Translations under genes and position numbers: made by a program
The notes under the pieces: generated by a model
Told to the model about the DNA's origin: nothing
Databases searched by the model: none
Seen by the model: only the letters and a program-made list of their open reading frames with translations
Shown: positions 14,146 to 26,144 of the stretch, piece by piece
How the letters are laid out: every line of letters begins with the position of its first letter
Numbering within the stretch: position 1 is the first letter of the stretch
Assembly: GCA_016801845.1 (NCBI GenBank)
Contig: CM028924.1
Coordinates: 5,850,501-5,914,500, forward strand
Length of the DNA: 64,000 nucleotides
Reading direction: 5' to 3'
DNA from: Polydactylus sextarius
Taxonomy: Eukaryota; Chordata; Actinopteri; Polynemidae

Positions 14146-15299
14146 GTTTATTATTATAGAAGGTTGCAAACAGCATCTGCATCAGGCCATATAGTGCAAA
14201 GGAGGACACGCTTGTTAAACTTTTTAGAAACATAGACATGCACATCTCCCTCGATGCCCCACATGTGATCTCCAACAGAGTCTGTCACAGACAAGGAATA
14301 TTAACCAGCTCATCAGTGCGCTTGACGACTAACATTGGCCTCCACCTTTTAACCCTGCAGTCACCAGCACTGATGCACACATTAGATTCCAAAGCTTGTT
14401 ACCCAGCATCCAAACAGGAGGGAAACATTTTTCAAACAGTGTAACCAGAGCTCAGACTGAGCAGAGTGATATTTTGGCACTGTAAACTTAAACAAAGCAG
14501 ATGTATGATATGTGAACTAAATGGATATATTGGCTTGAAGAGCAATACTGCCAACTCAGAGCCTGGCACATGCTACCACACTGCATTAGTTACATAAAAT
14601 CAAAGAGCCCAAATCCATTATTGCCTTCTTTGGATGGCAACAACTATTTATTTTAACTGGAATTAAGGGAGATAAGGAGCCTGTTTCACTGTAGTGGGCA
14701 AATTAAACCGATGTCATACAGGGTTAAAACAAGAGGTTATTAAAGTGAGACGCTTCCAGGAGAGATTTACCTAACATCTGTAACTAACTACCTTCTGCTT
14801 TTTTCCCTCATCGGACCCTGTTTCCCTCAGCTCCTTTGAAGCGGACCCTGGGGATGAAAACATGGCCACAGCCAACTGAACCCAGCAACTATAGAGAAAA
14901 GAAACTCTCCAGGAGAATTTTTAAAGCTCCAGTGGTAGATTTAAGAACAAATACACAAGCGTTTACACCAATTGCACCTCTTTTCCTGTCCTACCCCCCA
15001 TCACAGCCAGTGGCCCTTAAATCACCAGACTTGTTTGTCATGCAATTAGTCCTCCTAGATAAATGCTCCTTTGTAAATTAGGAAAGATGTATTGGTCCAT
15101 CCCTATGTTAATCACCCGTGCCCAGCCTCTGACCCCTCACTGCTATGACCTGCTGCTTTCTGAGTGTGAAAGGTGGCAAGAACCAATAAACTATAATGGT
15201 AGAATCAACATCCCCTTATCCAGTAATCCACAAAACGGCTGCTGAAAACTACAGGATGCTTACCGCAATGCAGCGGTGCACACCACATAGTACCATCTA

Positions 15300-15320
15300 C
15301 TATAATTATTATAATTATAG
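15300..15320. repeat. AT-rich perfect palindrome
   Basis: CTATAATTAT, one central T, then ATAATTATAG: ten-base arms that are exact reverse complements. It sits in an AT-rich part of epha4 intron 3. Chance in such composition is plausible. Confidence 0.8.
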
Positions 15321-17392
15321 TCTGAAGAATAATCACAGTTATATAATTTACATAGTTTTTATATACTAATTAATTTCAAAACATTACTAATCACATGAAT
15401 ATTTTTTTAATGTTTTAAATAATTCTGAAAATGTTGGTTGTTGATCAGCTACAACAGCACCAGTCTGAAGATACTTAAGGGGAATTTAAAAAAAAAAAAA
15501 AAAGAAAAATAATCCATATCAAGATGAATTTTGTTTGTGTGTACAGTAATTATTAGGAGCTATGAGTTAGTTCTGTAATCTAATATTCTAAATAAAAGAA
15601 TTTCTAAAGAATAAATTATTTGGCCTAATTAACGACAATAGTGTGTGGGTGTGTGAGAAAAGTGCACGTCCTTCTGTGTATTACACAAACTCACTTACAG
15701 CAAAACATAAATTACATTAACGCAGCGACATTTTATTTTCTAGGACTTAAGTTAGGAACATCACAACTAACCATCGATATTGACTCACGTTCTTAACTAA
15801 TCGACAATCATTAATCATTACCGTACGTTTTTACAGTGAAACGTTCATCTCAATTAGCGGTCACAATAAGTTAGGTTAACAAGTTTTAAATTTACCACTG
15901 TAACACAAGTGAAATTAATTAAATGAAGCTTCCATGTTAGACTACCTTTAAATTGCCTTGATCATTTTTGTAAACAAATAATTCAAATTACTCGAGTAAT
16001 CACTTCAGCCCTAGTAATAATTACATGAATAATAAAATTTTATAATATATTAAATGTTAATGTTAATACAAGACCAAACTTCCCTTAATTTTATCCCCCA
16101 GGGTATCAATTAATAAATTGTTACTCATGATGAATATAAACTTGAAACAGCTCACTACTATCGGTTTGTTGTGGATTGTGAACATCTCTCATAGTCTTAT
16201 TAATGACTGAAATGATGTTCTGTTTACATTTTACACCTGCAAAGCCTCATGTTTGCCGACCACAGACGGCAGGAAGCGGCGTTAACATAATGTTAAAGTG
16301 CGAGGGGACGACATTCTGTCTTTGTTATGGCTGCTTTGCTTGTTTGAATTGCACTGAAAGCCTGACACAGATTGTAAGTGAAACGTTTACATTCAACTCC
16401 CTAACAACTCATCTGTCATTAGGTAACTTCCCACTCACATAATTCCATCCAGATGTTATGTATGACCTTTTACTTGAGAGTGTAAAGTTGGGTGCTGATC
16501 ACATTTGATGCATTTGCTCCTTAAGCTCCAACCGTCATCTTCACTAACACCCTGATCATTGTCAAAAATGTTCCCAAACTACTGACTGCAAATGTTTCTC
16601 GTGGTAGTACCGTAGCACCGCTGGTAAAGCCAAACTTTGTTTTCCTTCTGTGCAACTTGCAGTAATTTGTTTTATTTTATGTTTTCAACATAATCTTTCT
16701 TTTTTTTAAAGTGACAACAGAAACATGGTGCAGATGAGCCGTTACGAGTAATCAACCTTGACATTTCAAATCGCAATTAATGGTGAAATCGGTTAATCAC
16801 CGCATCCTACACTTAAGCAAGTTAAATTAGTGCAGAGTGCTGCCACTCATCACAGGTGCCCGAAGCTTGTGAAATATCTACTGTCATGTCCTACGGACAT
16901 GTTGCGTTGATGTTTTGAATTCACGTCAACACCTCCATTGTAGTCCTGATTTATAAAATCTGGAAGGAGGTTCTAACTTACAACCTCATCAAACAGCATG
17001 ATACAGCATCACAGTAGTCTAACACTAGAATAATCATCCATGAAGAGTTACCCCCCTGCCACCAAATAGCACTATTTCAACTCAATCTCACAGCTGTGTA
17101 TGTTCTCTCACACCTGCCTGGAATGATAAACACTCTCTCCTTCCTTTGCTGTCTATCTCTGCTTTCCAGCATCAGGCTCCACTGGGAACGAGATAAAGAA
17201 CAGTTGGGGGGGGTGAAAGACACAGTAGTAGCAGTAGTAAAGAAATTCAGCTGGTGTTACACCAACCCCCTCCTTGGTGTTACCTATTCTCCTGGGCGCA
17301 CCCCCACTCTACCTCCCAGTGGGCCTGCTAATTACTCCATTTACAATCATCATTGCTATTACCCAACCAGATGCAGGACAGACAACTGTTGA

Positions 17393-17440
17393 GTGTGTGT
17401 GTGTGTGTATGTCTGTGTGTGTGTGTGAGGGAGGGAGGGG
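17393..17440. repeat. imperfect (TG)n then G-rich repeat
   Basis: Interrupted TG units followed by GAGG/GGGG repeats, 67 bp downstream (on the coding strand) of the exon 3 donor. Confidence 0.9.
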
Positions 17441-17506
17441 GGGTGACAGATTAACAACAGATTAACAACAAGCCCAACAAACACCTGGTAAATGTCACGT
17501 CTTTAC

Positions 17507-18170
17507 CTTGGCATTCTGCATTGCGCTCCTCATATCCAGGATTGCACAGGCAGTTCCCGATGGGCACCAACCACTCTCCATCAGCTCCACAGTACATCTT
17601 GGGAACCTCCTTCTCCTCTGAATTATCCACGCACGAGCCACGAACTTCCACAAGAGAGGACGTGTCAACTCCAGTGATGGTGTCAGGAAACTGGGCCAAG
17701 TTACGAACAGCTAAAGGACACTTTTTGTAGAAGACCCGAACAGACACAAGCGCAATGCACGCTCCAACGTCCTGGAAGGCCAAATAGAAGCCTTTCCGAG
17801 TCAAGGCGCCCACATCTCGCACCTCTGTGTTCAGCTTCATGATGCGATCACCGATGTCCACTTGAGTGAAACTCTCATCTGCGGCGATGGTGTCGATCTT
17901 GCCGAACTGGTTCTCACGGATATAGCGCTCTTTATCATTGTTGGACTCGTAGTAGTAAAGATTAAACGTTTCCTTGCAGGTTCCCATCACACCCGGGAGG
18001 CTGTTGCAGTCTCGAAGAGTGAACTTGATTTCAATGTAGACACGCTGGGCGCCACCGCGGGGAATCCAGTCAGTTCGGAGCCAGTTGTTCTGGTTTGCCT
18101 CCATGACGTTACACACCTGGTACGTCCGAATGGGAATGTTCTTCTCATCCATAATGCTCACTTCCTCCCA
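17507..18170 (-). CDS. epha4: epha4 exon 3 (ephrin ligand-binding domain and start of cysteine-rich region)
   Basis: This 664-nt exon encodes about residues 55-275 of the receptor, from [11 protein letters not shown] to YEERNAECQ. It covers almost all of the extracellular ephrin-binding domain (for example [64 protein letters not shown]) and the first part of the cysteine-rich module ([19 protein letters not shown]). Near-identity to mammalian EphA4, rather than EphA3, A5 or A7, fixes the subtype. The acceptor is TTTTCCCCAG and the donor CCAAG|GTAAAG; phases are 0 in and 1 out. The length equals what I recall for the mammalian exon. One difference: the human NNS glycosylation sequon after GSCV appears here as DNS, which would remove that site. 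The open frame reads through both splice sites, so its wider limits are not exon ends. Confidence 0.98.
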
Positions 18171-18436
18171 CTGGGGAAAAGCCACAACAATAACAATGTT
18201 ACAAGGATGTTCTTAAAATGAACCATGGTTAAATTAGGTTATCACAACACATCAAATGATATGAATGTCAGAAAAATATCAGGAATAAATGACATTTAAA
18301 TGGTAAGATTTTAAATTAACGGATACACTCAACTAATGTTTTATGAAAGACACCTAATAGACTTGTTACTTCCTAATGCAGAACCATGACATTATTAATA
18401 TGCATGGCTTAAAGGAAAATTATATTTAGTTCATAA

Positions 18437-18457
18437 ACACACACACACACACACAGG
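18437..18457. repeat. (CA)n microsatellite
   Basis: About ten CA units in epha4 intron 2. Confidence 0.95.
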
Positions 18458-18605
18458 GTAAGAGTGCAAAAATGGCAAGTGGTGGTGGGCCATGGCTCAT
18501 ATTTTTGCGGACGGGGAATGTTTGTTTTACTTATGATAATGTTCTCTCTCAACAGAGCAGCATTGACCAAAATAAAAGCTCATCCTCAGGGGCTCAAAGC
18601 TCCTG

Positions 18606-18688
18606 TTTTAAATGGTTTCATACTGAACTGAGCTGTAAACAGAAGCACGCAGCAGGCCTGTGGCTGCTGCAGCTTCAACCATTTAAAA
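18606..18688. repeat. 83-bp foldback (inverted repeat)
   Basis: TTTTAAATGGTT at 18606-18617 is the exact reverse complement of AACCATTTAAAA at 18677-18688. Inside, GCAGCAG at 18649-18655 pairs with CTGCTGC at 18664-18670. The right arm runs into an A-tract and (TA)n. It lies in epha4 intron 2. It could be a small MITE or simply a stable hairpin; no known family is recognised. Confidence 0.7.
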
Positions 18689-18718
18689 AAAAAAAAAATA
18701 TATATATATATATATATT
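18685..18718. repeat. poly(A)-(TA)n tract
   Basis: Fourteen A then about ten TA units, directly after the foldback. Confidence 0.95.
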
Positions 18719-19987
18719 TATAAAAACCATAAAAAGAAGGAAACAAAGTTGACTGCGCTGCCATATTTGATTTGATGCCTGCATTCGCTAATGCTAAACA
18801 AAGTAAACATCCACACTGAGATAAGGTTGCAACTCTCCCTGATAGCAGGGAAGAGGAAGAATAAAAACCAATGAGAGAGTGAATGCAGAAGCTGCCAGGA
18901 TCCTGTCAATCACTTATTTGTGATAACGTGGCCGAGAGGATGACCTGAGGTCCTGAGCATGAGACAAGTTCAGTGAAAAGAGCTTAGTAAAAGAGATGGT
19001 TACTTTGTTCCTGAGTTCAGTTATGTTCATCAGCTGATGTTACTGAAGCTGGTCTCTATTAATCTTCATGAAACATTCAAAGGTTTGGACATGTATGTAT
19101 AAACAGAGGAATGGCTATTGTTTATAATCAACAAATATTTATTCATCAGTTCAACACTGAATCCATCTACACTTTAGATAACCACATTAACATTTAAAGG
19201 TGCATTGGCTTTCCCCCACAAGCTAACAAGCTAGCCACTGCAGCAACAGGACCATTGTATCAGGTCAGGTCCAGCTGCAGTTTTGGTTCTTCTCAGCAGA
19301 TCCTGGTCAGACTGAGACCAACGTTTGCTCAAGGCTACTCCCAAGAGCTTCACGACCTGGCTCCGGTGGTTCTGCAGCGAGAGCTGAACCCCAGTGCACT
19401 TTTCCTCTCATTCATCGATTCCAGAAGACCCTCTCTCAGCTGCCAAGTTCCTCCCCCACCTCTTCTCCACTCAATGGTGGAAAGGCATATAAAGTTTCTC
19501 CACAAAGACCGATACAATCCACCGTCTATTCAGGAAACCTGACGCCTGCTGCAGTATCAGCCCCTGCATCTGACCATTGCAGGGTGGTTAGAGAGAGGGG
19601 GAGCAGGGAGAAAGGAGAACGGGGGGTGGGGGGTGAGGTGCGATGTGCCTATAGTGGTTATCGAAGTGAATTCTGGGAACCCCAAGTCGCCCTAGAGAGA
19701 GTTCCACAGGGTCTCCGGACACAACAAAATAGTAAGTTATCCATAGTAGTGGAAGATGATGCCTGGATTTGGGCCTCGCGTCCCCACAGTGCAGATAGCT
19801 GCACAATAAATCATGCACAGATATTCCCACAGAGGCCTCAGCAGGACTCAATCATATCAAAGAAAGCTGTGTATCTCTTTGGTGGCATGCGGCAGAGCTG
19901 CTAACGCTGGAGATCATCTCTCTGTTTTTGCCTCAATGAGGGGAACCATGCCTCCTCACAAGGAAACACTTTCTTTGCAGTACTTAC

Positions 19988-20055
19988 CCCTCCCTCCGTC
20001 GGGTTGGCGACCCATCCAAGTTCCCCCTGAACAGCTCTGGAGTCCAATAATGTGA
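19988..20055 (-). CDS. epha4: epha4 exon 2 (start of ephrin-binding domain)
   Basis: A 68-nt exon that contains no long open frame; I found it by reading the minus strand between exons 1 and 3. With the G carried over from exon 1 it encodes [19 protein letters not shown] then TEGG. Human EphA4 reads VTLLDSRSVQGELGWIASP then LEGG there. The acceptor is TTTTCCAG and the donor GGG|GTAAGTA. The incoming phase of 1 and outgoing phase of 0 fit exons 1 and 3 exactly. These residues form the first strand and turn of the ligand-binding jellyroll, continued by WEEVS at the start of exon 3. Most substitutions (S to A, I to V, S to N) are conservative. Confidence 0.95.
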
Positions 20056-21356
20056 CTGGAAAACAGGAATGGGAGAGGTGAGCGTGGAGTCCACAATCTC
20101 ATGGTTTTTAAAGCTCATTGTGAATAAATCTCGTTGGTCTTATTTTAACTAATTTGTTGCCATCTTGGCCTGGACTCTCTAAAAGAAGAAATATTGTATC
20201 TAAATGGGACTTTCCTGATAAAAAACAAAGGATAAATAAAATAAGATGAAAACATTTTTAAATGATGTATTTGTATCCACCATATTAGAAGAGATTTCTT
20301 AAGTGTTTTTAAGACTAAAACCTGCAGAGGGTCGGGGATAATAAATGTGTTAATTTCCCGCTGAGCTGGACGGAGAGACAGTTTTCTTTTAAATGTTTAT
20401 GATATAAAGAATCGTCATTTTTGATGCAAAACGCGCAGAAACTGAGCAACAAAACGCGTTAAACATCCGACGGGGACCGAGGGATATGTTCTTTTTCACA
20501 ATAAAAGTGAAACATTTTACATCAATTAAAAACATAAATTAAATGCAATTGTTGTTGACTTTTATGACACATTGTGAGATTTGTTTTGAGAAATGTACAA
20601 TTGGCAACAACCGATGAATCATTAATTGGTTTTGTAAAGATCTGAGGGTTTATTATTATTATTATTATTATTAGTGTTGTTGTTATGAACAAAACGCAGA
20701 TCCGATTTAACTGTCAATATAAATAAAGTGAGGACTTGTTGGAGTACAGAATACAAGGGGAAGTTGTTGTACATAAAATCAAATATTTGGTGTCTCAGTA
20801 CGCAGTAGAAATTAAAATTCTGATGTGAATCGGGCCTCACAGTTGGAGACGTGCTGCGCTCCGCTCCGTGTTTGTGTGTGTTCAAGTTTCAACGTGACAT
20901 TTTTAACGCAAAATCACCGCAGAGTTATTCGATTCTGCAGCACATCTGAACTTTTTGCAACTAAATCTCTTTGAGTATTATTTTTGACTCGACGGGACCG
21001 TTTCTGATCCGGATCCATGGATTCAGACGCTGACTTGCGAGTCGCGTTCGTTCGATCTGTTCCACAGGTCGGTTAGTGAACAGGAACCGTCCTGACCTTC
21101 TCTCTGTCTATCTCTGTCTCTCTGCACAGAAACAACAGCTACAACTAAACTTGGCTCGAGCCTCGTGGCAGCTACACGTTCCGAGAGATCCGAGAAACCC
21201 AGATCTCATTCTCGTTCAACAGAAGTTGGGGCGTAAAGGTAGATGTTTTCCATCGTCTACTGAGGCTCCGCAGCGCTGGCACACACACATACACACACAC
21301 GGAGCGGGTATGAAGTGAAGTCCGCGGTGGTCGGTCGGTTTCTCCGAAAACCTTAC
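20056..21356 (-). other. epha4: epha4 intron 1
   Basis: Begins GTAAGG and ends TTTTCCAG on the minus strand. The half next to exon 1 is CpG-rich. The remainder is AT-rich with an (ATT)n run at 20650-20673. No coding potential was seen. Confidence 0.85.
20650..20673. repeat. (ATT)n microsatellite
   Basis: Eight ATT/TTA units in epha4 intron 1. Confidence 0.95.
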
Positions 21357-21450
21357 CTTCATTTGGGGGATAAATCCGAGCCGGAGACACGAATGTAAAG
21401 ATCCCAAAAACAAGAAAGGCCGTGAGCAAAATCCCTGCCATCAGTGCCAT
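21357..21450 (-). CDS. epha4: epha4 exon 1, coding part (start codon and signal peptide)
   Basis: First coding exon of the EphA4 receptor tyrosine kinase, a plasma-membrane receptor for ephrin-A and some ephrin-B ligands. It encodes 31 residues plus one base. The hydrophobic run MALMAGILLTAFLVFGIF followed by TFVSPARIYPPNE is a signal peptide and the first residues of the mature receptor; human EphA4 has MAGIF... and ...SRVYPANE at the same places. I chose the ATG at 21450-21448 because it is the first in this frame. A second ATG at 21441-21439 lines up with the human start and is an alternative. The exon ends GAA G|GTAAGG, a strong donor in phase 1, matching exon 2. No ATG occurs in about 200 nt upstream, so initiation should not be blocked by upstream AUGs. 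The assignment rests on exons 2-4 and on the pax3 neighbour; teleost paralogue a or b cannot be decided. Confidence 0.9.
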
Positions 21451-21501
21451 TTGAGTGTATGATCCGTTTTTTCTCTTTTTCTTTCGTTGCTCCTCTCCCA
21501 G

Positions 21502-21557
<56 letters not shown>

Positions 21558-21680
21558 AGTAGGATACAGCTTTGTAGCGGACAGAGGGAGACAGACGCAC
21601 CGAGCGCTCCACAGCCAGGAGGCGGGTCTGTGCGCTCTGACGCGGACCCCGTCAATCCACGTAGGAACGGTTGTGGGGGA
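21451..21680 (-). promoter_or_regulatory. epha4: epha4 5' untranslated region and probable core promoter
   Basis: Sequence directly upstream of the epha4 start codon. It has no ATG on the minus strand, a 51-bp GA repeat, then a CpG-rich stretch at about 21590-21660 with a GC-box-like GGCGGG (plus strand, about 21621-21626). I see no TATA box in a convincing position. This looks like a CpG-type promoter with dispersed start sites. The transcription start cannot be placed from sequence alone. Confidence 0.55.
21505..21555. repeat. (CT/GA)n microsatellite in epha4 leader
   Basis: About 51 bp of uninterrupted CT on the plus strand, or GA on the mRNA strand, only 55 bp upstream of the epha4 start codon. 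If transcribed it forms a purine-only tract in the 5' UTR. Its length is probably polymorphic. Confidence 0.95.
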
Positions 21681-24610
21681 GGGGGGCACACGATCATCAT
21701 ACTCCTGACATCTCTTTCTCTTTTAGCAGGACACTGAAAGGACACTTCTCCAGTGCAGGTACAAAGACGAGGAAAAAACTCTGGAGTCTCTGACTACTAT
21801 GATAGGTGTATGACTTTGTGTGTGGATGTGTGTGCTGTTTAACTTGAAGTGAAACAGAGATGATGAATCTTTGTTGAAATGAGCAGCAGTGCGTCAGTGT
21901 GTTCCCTGTGGTCCTCAGCAGTCTGTACTGACCCTGCATGTAGAGTCTGGATTCATTCAAGCGCAGCGCTGTCCAAGGTGAATTGCATTAGATCAAGCAC
22001 GCCACCTAGCGGAGACATTGACGCCTGTCTTACCTCCAAAATGGGATTAAAGAACAAGCAAGAGCACGACCTTCTCGATTTTACATGATATTGCACTTTA
22101 CAAAAAAACTTGTCGGTGATGTTTAGTGATAGGTGGCAAGCATGTAGGAAGGAGCCATTTGCTGTTATTCCAATATTACCAAGGCATTATGGGGGATTTG
22201 TGATGGGATTTGTGCTGTTCTGCAGCTCCAGGGGTGAATGATGCACAGAAAGATGCATAAAATTATTTCTGCCTATGGAAACATCCAGGAGTTTTTACTG
22301 TCAGTAGATCTGCCTTTGTCCCAAATGCCTCAACATAAATAATGTATCTTTATTTTCCCATTTCCCAAGGTACAAGAGGATAGTGTTTTTATGTTGCACT
22401 GGTCTGAGGTGGCTGCAGTAGAGCACAAGCTTGGATTGCTCAGGCAAATCAAAGAAGGCAGATTTAGAAAAGACTCAATACTATTATAGTCTCTCCTAAA
22501 CCAAAGTATGAAGTAGACAAAGAACGTGGTACTCGTCCCAAAATTTGCCAATTTACTCTTAAAAATTGATCATCTAAAGCACTTACCCCTAAAACGAGCT
22601 TGGCAGACTCAAACAGCCAGAACGAGAGAGAGTGTCAGGGATGGTTTTATTTTGTTTCCACCAATTGCAGGAAAGTTTCCTGGATCCAACAATGATTGTC
22701 CATGATGGTGGTCGGGACGGGGTGCACGTAGGCGGGACATCTCCCTTGTCTTCTTTCTTTGTGTCAAAGTGTTTTTGATTGATTACACTCCCATCGTTTC
22801 CTTTATCATCCTGTCAAATCAGCCGTTTTTTTTTACAGAGTAGAAAGTGACGGAAACCCTTCCCCCTCCTTCCACCAGCCCACTCTGCTTTGTCCAGATG
22901 GCATCTGCTGCCCACACATCTGTGTTGTATGCCAATCACGCACACCGACTCAAGTTCTTTCAAGCAAACACACACGAGTGCAATCAAGTGAACTCCCACA
23001 GACATGTCATAGAGCTGCCTGCTGACATATCTGGCTTTGTTTAACACTGGATATCAGTCTGTCACAATGTTAGCCTTTAGCTTGACACACAAACCACACA
23101 AAGATTCTGTTTGCCCATGATAAACAGGTTAGTGAGGTAGCAGCACTGAGATCACTCATGTGCAGCAGCATGATAGTCTCAATGCAGGTCATGGTAACTG
23201 AGACTCAACAAACAAGTGAGACCATACACCCTACCTCCTCTCCCACCTCCATGACTACAGTTTGACCCATTGTTTTGACTAAAGACCTTTAGTGACTCCC
23301 CCCTGCTGACCTCTGACCCTCCAGGCTCTGTCCACCGCCCTCGGACCTGCAGCTCCACACAATGCTGGTGCTGTTGATCAGGAAGGAGATAAAATCCACT
23401 GGAGATTGTTCACACTAACACGACCACACAGACACACGTGCACACAGTTACTGTTTTTTTGTTATTCCGACATGATCTGGTTTATTTTCACACATATGGT
23501 GACTCTGCATGTAGTAAATTCTCCTGTAAATCACATATAAATGATTTGATTAATAGCATTACTTCCATAATATTATATACTGCTGTTGAGTTACTCACTT
23601 CTTTTGTTACACCTGAAGCTCCCTTATAACCTTTAGTGTGCACAGTAACACAAGTTACTGAGTTTTCTGCAGCTTCAGTAAATAGGCCTCAAAAACTGAA
23701 AAATAGCCATAAATAAAACAAATTAAATGCAGGTCAGCCATTAAACAAAGAAGACAAAGAAGAATTCTATACAGTGATGAAGGCGGGCCTGTCTACACAG
23801 GTGGGCCACCTGACAAAAATGCTGTTGTCTTACCAAAAAGAAGAGAGAAATGTAACTTTATTTTATTCACACTGTGATCATATACGTGTACCATGTGATC
23901 TCTGCAGCCCTTGTGCCCATATCGCTATGTGACCTATTCATACTTTTGCCACCTGGCTCTTTACCTGATGGCAGCATGTCAGTCGATAAGCATAATGGCA
24001 GGTTCGACTGTGGAGCCCAGCGGGCCCACACTTTCTCTGTGGTTGTAGAATAGCAGCCAAACAGCAAGAGACCCTTTGTACATTTCAGAATTACCTGAGG
24101 GTTTTTATAACACTCTGTTGTTGCGCATACCCCGCTGTTTATCAGCCGCCTTTCTCCAATCCTGAGTTGCTGCTCTGGAAAATGCCACTAGTTTGAGACT
24201 TAACAGCAGGAGGTATGTGAGCTCACAGTTTCTCTAATGCCACGCTGTCATACAGCACTAAATCCTCTGATTGAGACATATTTGAGGCTTTAGCAGGTAT
24301 GGCAAAAATAAACAGAAAGTGATGTAGAAATGCACATTTTAGAAACCTTCATTTCTGCAGCTGTGTGATTTACAAGATGCTATGCCTCTTTATCCAGTTG
24401 TATCAGCATCTCAAATTATTCTATGTAACCATATGAAAAACCATTTTATGTCTTTTGGCTGTTTTGTTGCAGAAGCATCAATTTTGGTTGTTAATGTTGG
24501 TGACAATCCTGCAAACTCTCATCTAGCTGCCAATTGGTCATTTTGAAGCTGTTCATTCCACTGCATGTTACACCAGAATTAACTAATGAGTTTCATGCTT
24601 TGAATTTTTA

Positions 24611-24651
24611 GATAGATAGACAGACAGACAGGCAGATAGACAGACAGACAG
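24611..24651. repeat. (GATA/GACA)n microsatellite
   Basis: Mixed GATA and GACA tetranucleotides, about ten units with one GGCA interruption. Confidence 0.95.
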
Positions 24652-25075
24652 TTATTCATATAATGAACATCTTTAGTACTGTCTCCCAATGTCATACTCA
24701 GTTAAGGAGAATGTGCCAGAGAAAGTCACATCTGATCAGCTGTTAAAATGTCTGACATTGACAATGGTCAAAGTCAGACATCTAAATGGAAGTTTAATGG
24801 AGACAGAGGTCTTTAGTCATGGTTAGATCTCTGCATAATGAACCACACATAGTTCATTAAAATCTACCTTTGGGCTCATGTTCTACAACATTAATCTGCC
24901 TCCCCACAGCTTTTTAACTCCTCTTCACAACAGGCTTGTATGATTAGGAAGTATTTACTCTCAGCTATGTGAGCATCCTGTAACAGCAGCTGCAAAAACA
25001 GTGAGTCAATATCACAGCCTCCCTGCTTATTTATGAGTAAACAGAGAGGCACATGGTGTCTGATGGTCAGTGACC

Positions 25076-25104
25076 AAAAAAAAAAAAAACACACACACAC
25101 ACAC
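25076..25104. repeat. poly(A)-(CA)n tract
   Basis: Fourteen A followed by about seven CA units. Confidence 0.9.
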
Positions 25105-26144
25105 CAATCCCAGATGAATGCACACTCTCACTTTGAGCCTTATTCAGATGATCCCTATTTGCACACACACAGGTAACACTTCTGTGCCAAAATAGCAATT
25201 ACCTGTGAGCTGTGAGATAGCAGCTATTGGACTCCAGAGACCGCTGCCTGTTTATATGATATAAAATAGTGTTCTTTGAGTTTTTACACCCGTTCACTAT
25301 TCCTCTCCAAGAATACAGTGTACAACAGCCTCATCCTTATTTTATGTCTGTCTTGCATTCTGGCAATTTTTTATTGTTTTGACTGTATTCACATTAGTAA
25401 AAAAGTCGTCTGCAAACACTGCTCTGATTTTTGAAGGCATATTGTGCTTTCATCTAGGAAAATAAAGATAATAAATATCAAAAAATAGAGCCCAAGAAAG
25501 CAGATTGGGATACACTATCTAATATCTAAAGCAAGGGAATAAATTGCACGATACCAATATAAGCAACTCAGCATTATGTTTTTGGTTCACTGAATGAAAG
25601 CGTCACTGTAGAGCCAAGACCCAGTCTAAACCCTGAACTTTGGATTTTTAAAGGGAGTAATTGTTACTGTGGTGAGTGTGTGCCACTTTTAACCAGGGTT
25701 AGACTAGAAATACAATTTGAATTTCACCGGGACCAGCTCCATTTTTTCCTCAATAAACATATTACAGCAACCACCCCCCATCCTATTTTTAGCATCTTTG
25801 TCTGTGCACAATCCTGCAGAGAATGCATTGCATTAAGCCACTACAGCCGTGCTGAATCCACTTACAACTAAAAGCAGGTGGACTTCCATCCATTCCTCCT
25901 CTATAGGTATGGATATAACCCTGGAGAGTTCTCTTAGTTCCCCCTCCACCACCGCCACCCTCCATGAAACCCCTGGTCCTCTCTGGTTCTCCCTCAAAGG
26001 TTTCAGGTAAATGCGATAATCTCCTGGGCCATTGCCCCCTCTCTTTGGTTGGATGAAACCAAAAACCACTATTGCAACTTTTAGACCCCCATCCTGACCC
26101 CTCCCAACAAGGCCCACCTCTCTCCTCTCTCTCTCTCTCTCTCC

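Larger units (their letters stand above)
2794..17506 (-). other. epha4: epha4 intron 3 (14.7 kb)
   Basis: A large intron with no exon-like coding signal. It holds microsatellites (3571, 6551, 9742, 10939, 14083, 17393), a 40-nt poly(A) run at 7641, a retroposon tail at about 4517-4680 and an AT-rich stretch at 15280-16140. Several dense, non-repetitive segments resemble conserved regulatory DNA, best at about 6715-6900 and more weakly near 9000-9080, 14580-14720 and 14990-15190. Large first introns of Eph genes commonly carry enhancers; that is inference here. Confidence 0.8.
18171..19987 (-). other. epha4: epha4 intron 2
   Basis: Begins GTAAGTA and ends TTTTCCCCAG. It contains a foldback at 18606-18688 followed by an A-tract and TA repeat, and a (CA)n at 18437-18457. 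An open frame of 95 codons on the plus strand at 19255-19542 has no similarity I recognise and is taken as chance. Confidence 0.85.
20850..21680. promoter_or_regulatory. CpG-dense zone around epha4 exon 1
   Basis: CpG dinucleotides are much denser here than in the surrounding AT-rich DNA, for example around 20850-20870, 20990-21060, 21325-21345 and 21590-21660. The zone spans the proximal part of intron 1, exon 1 and the upstream region, the usual position of a vertebrate promoter CpG island. The borders are judged by eye. Confidence 0.5.

Noticed and set aside
19255..19542. 95-codon plus-strand frame in epha4 intron 2
   Set aside because: No known domain, antisense within an intron, and no splice or promoter context.
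21172..21612. 146-codon minus-strand frame through the epha4 start, with an Arg-Glu repeat
   Set aside because: No ATG precedes the EphA4 start in this frame; the Arg-Glu run is the GA microsatellite. Only the part from 21450 to 21357 is exon 1, and what follows is intron.
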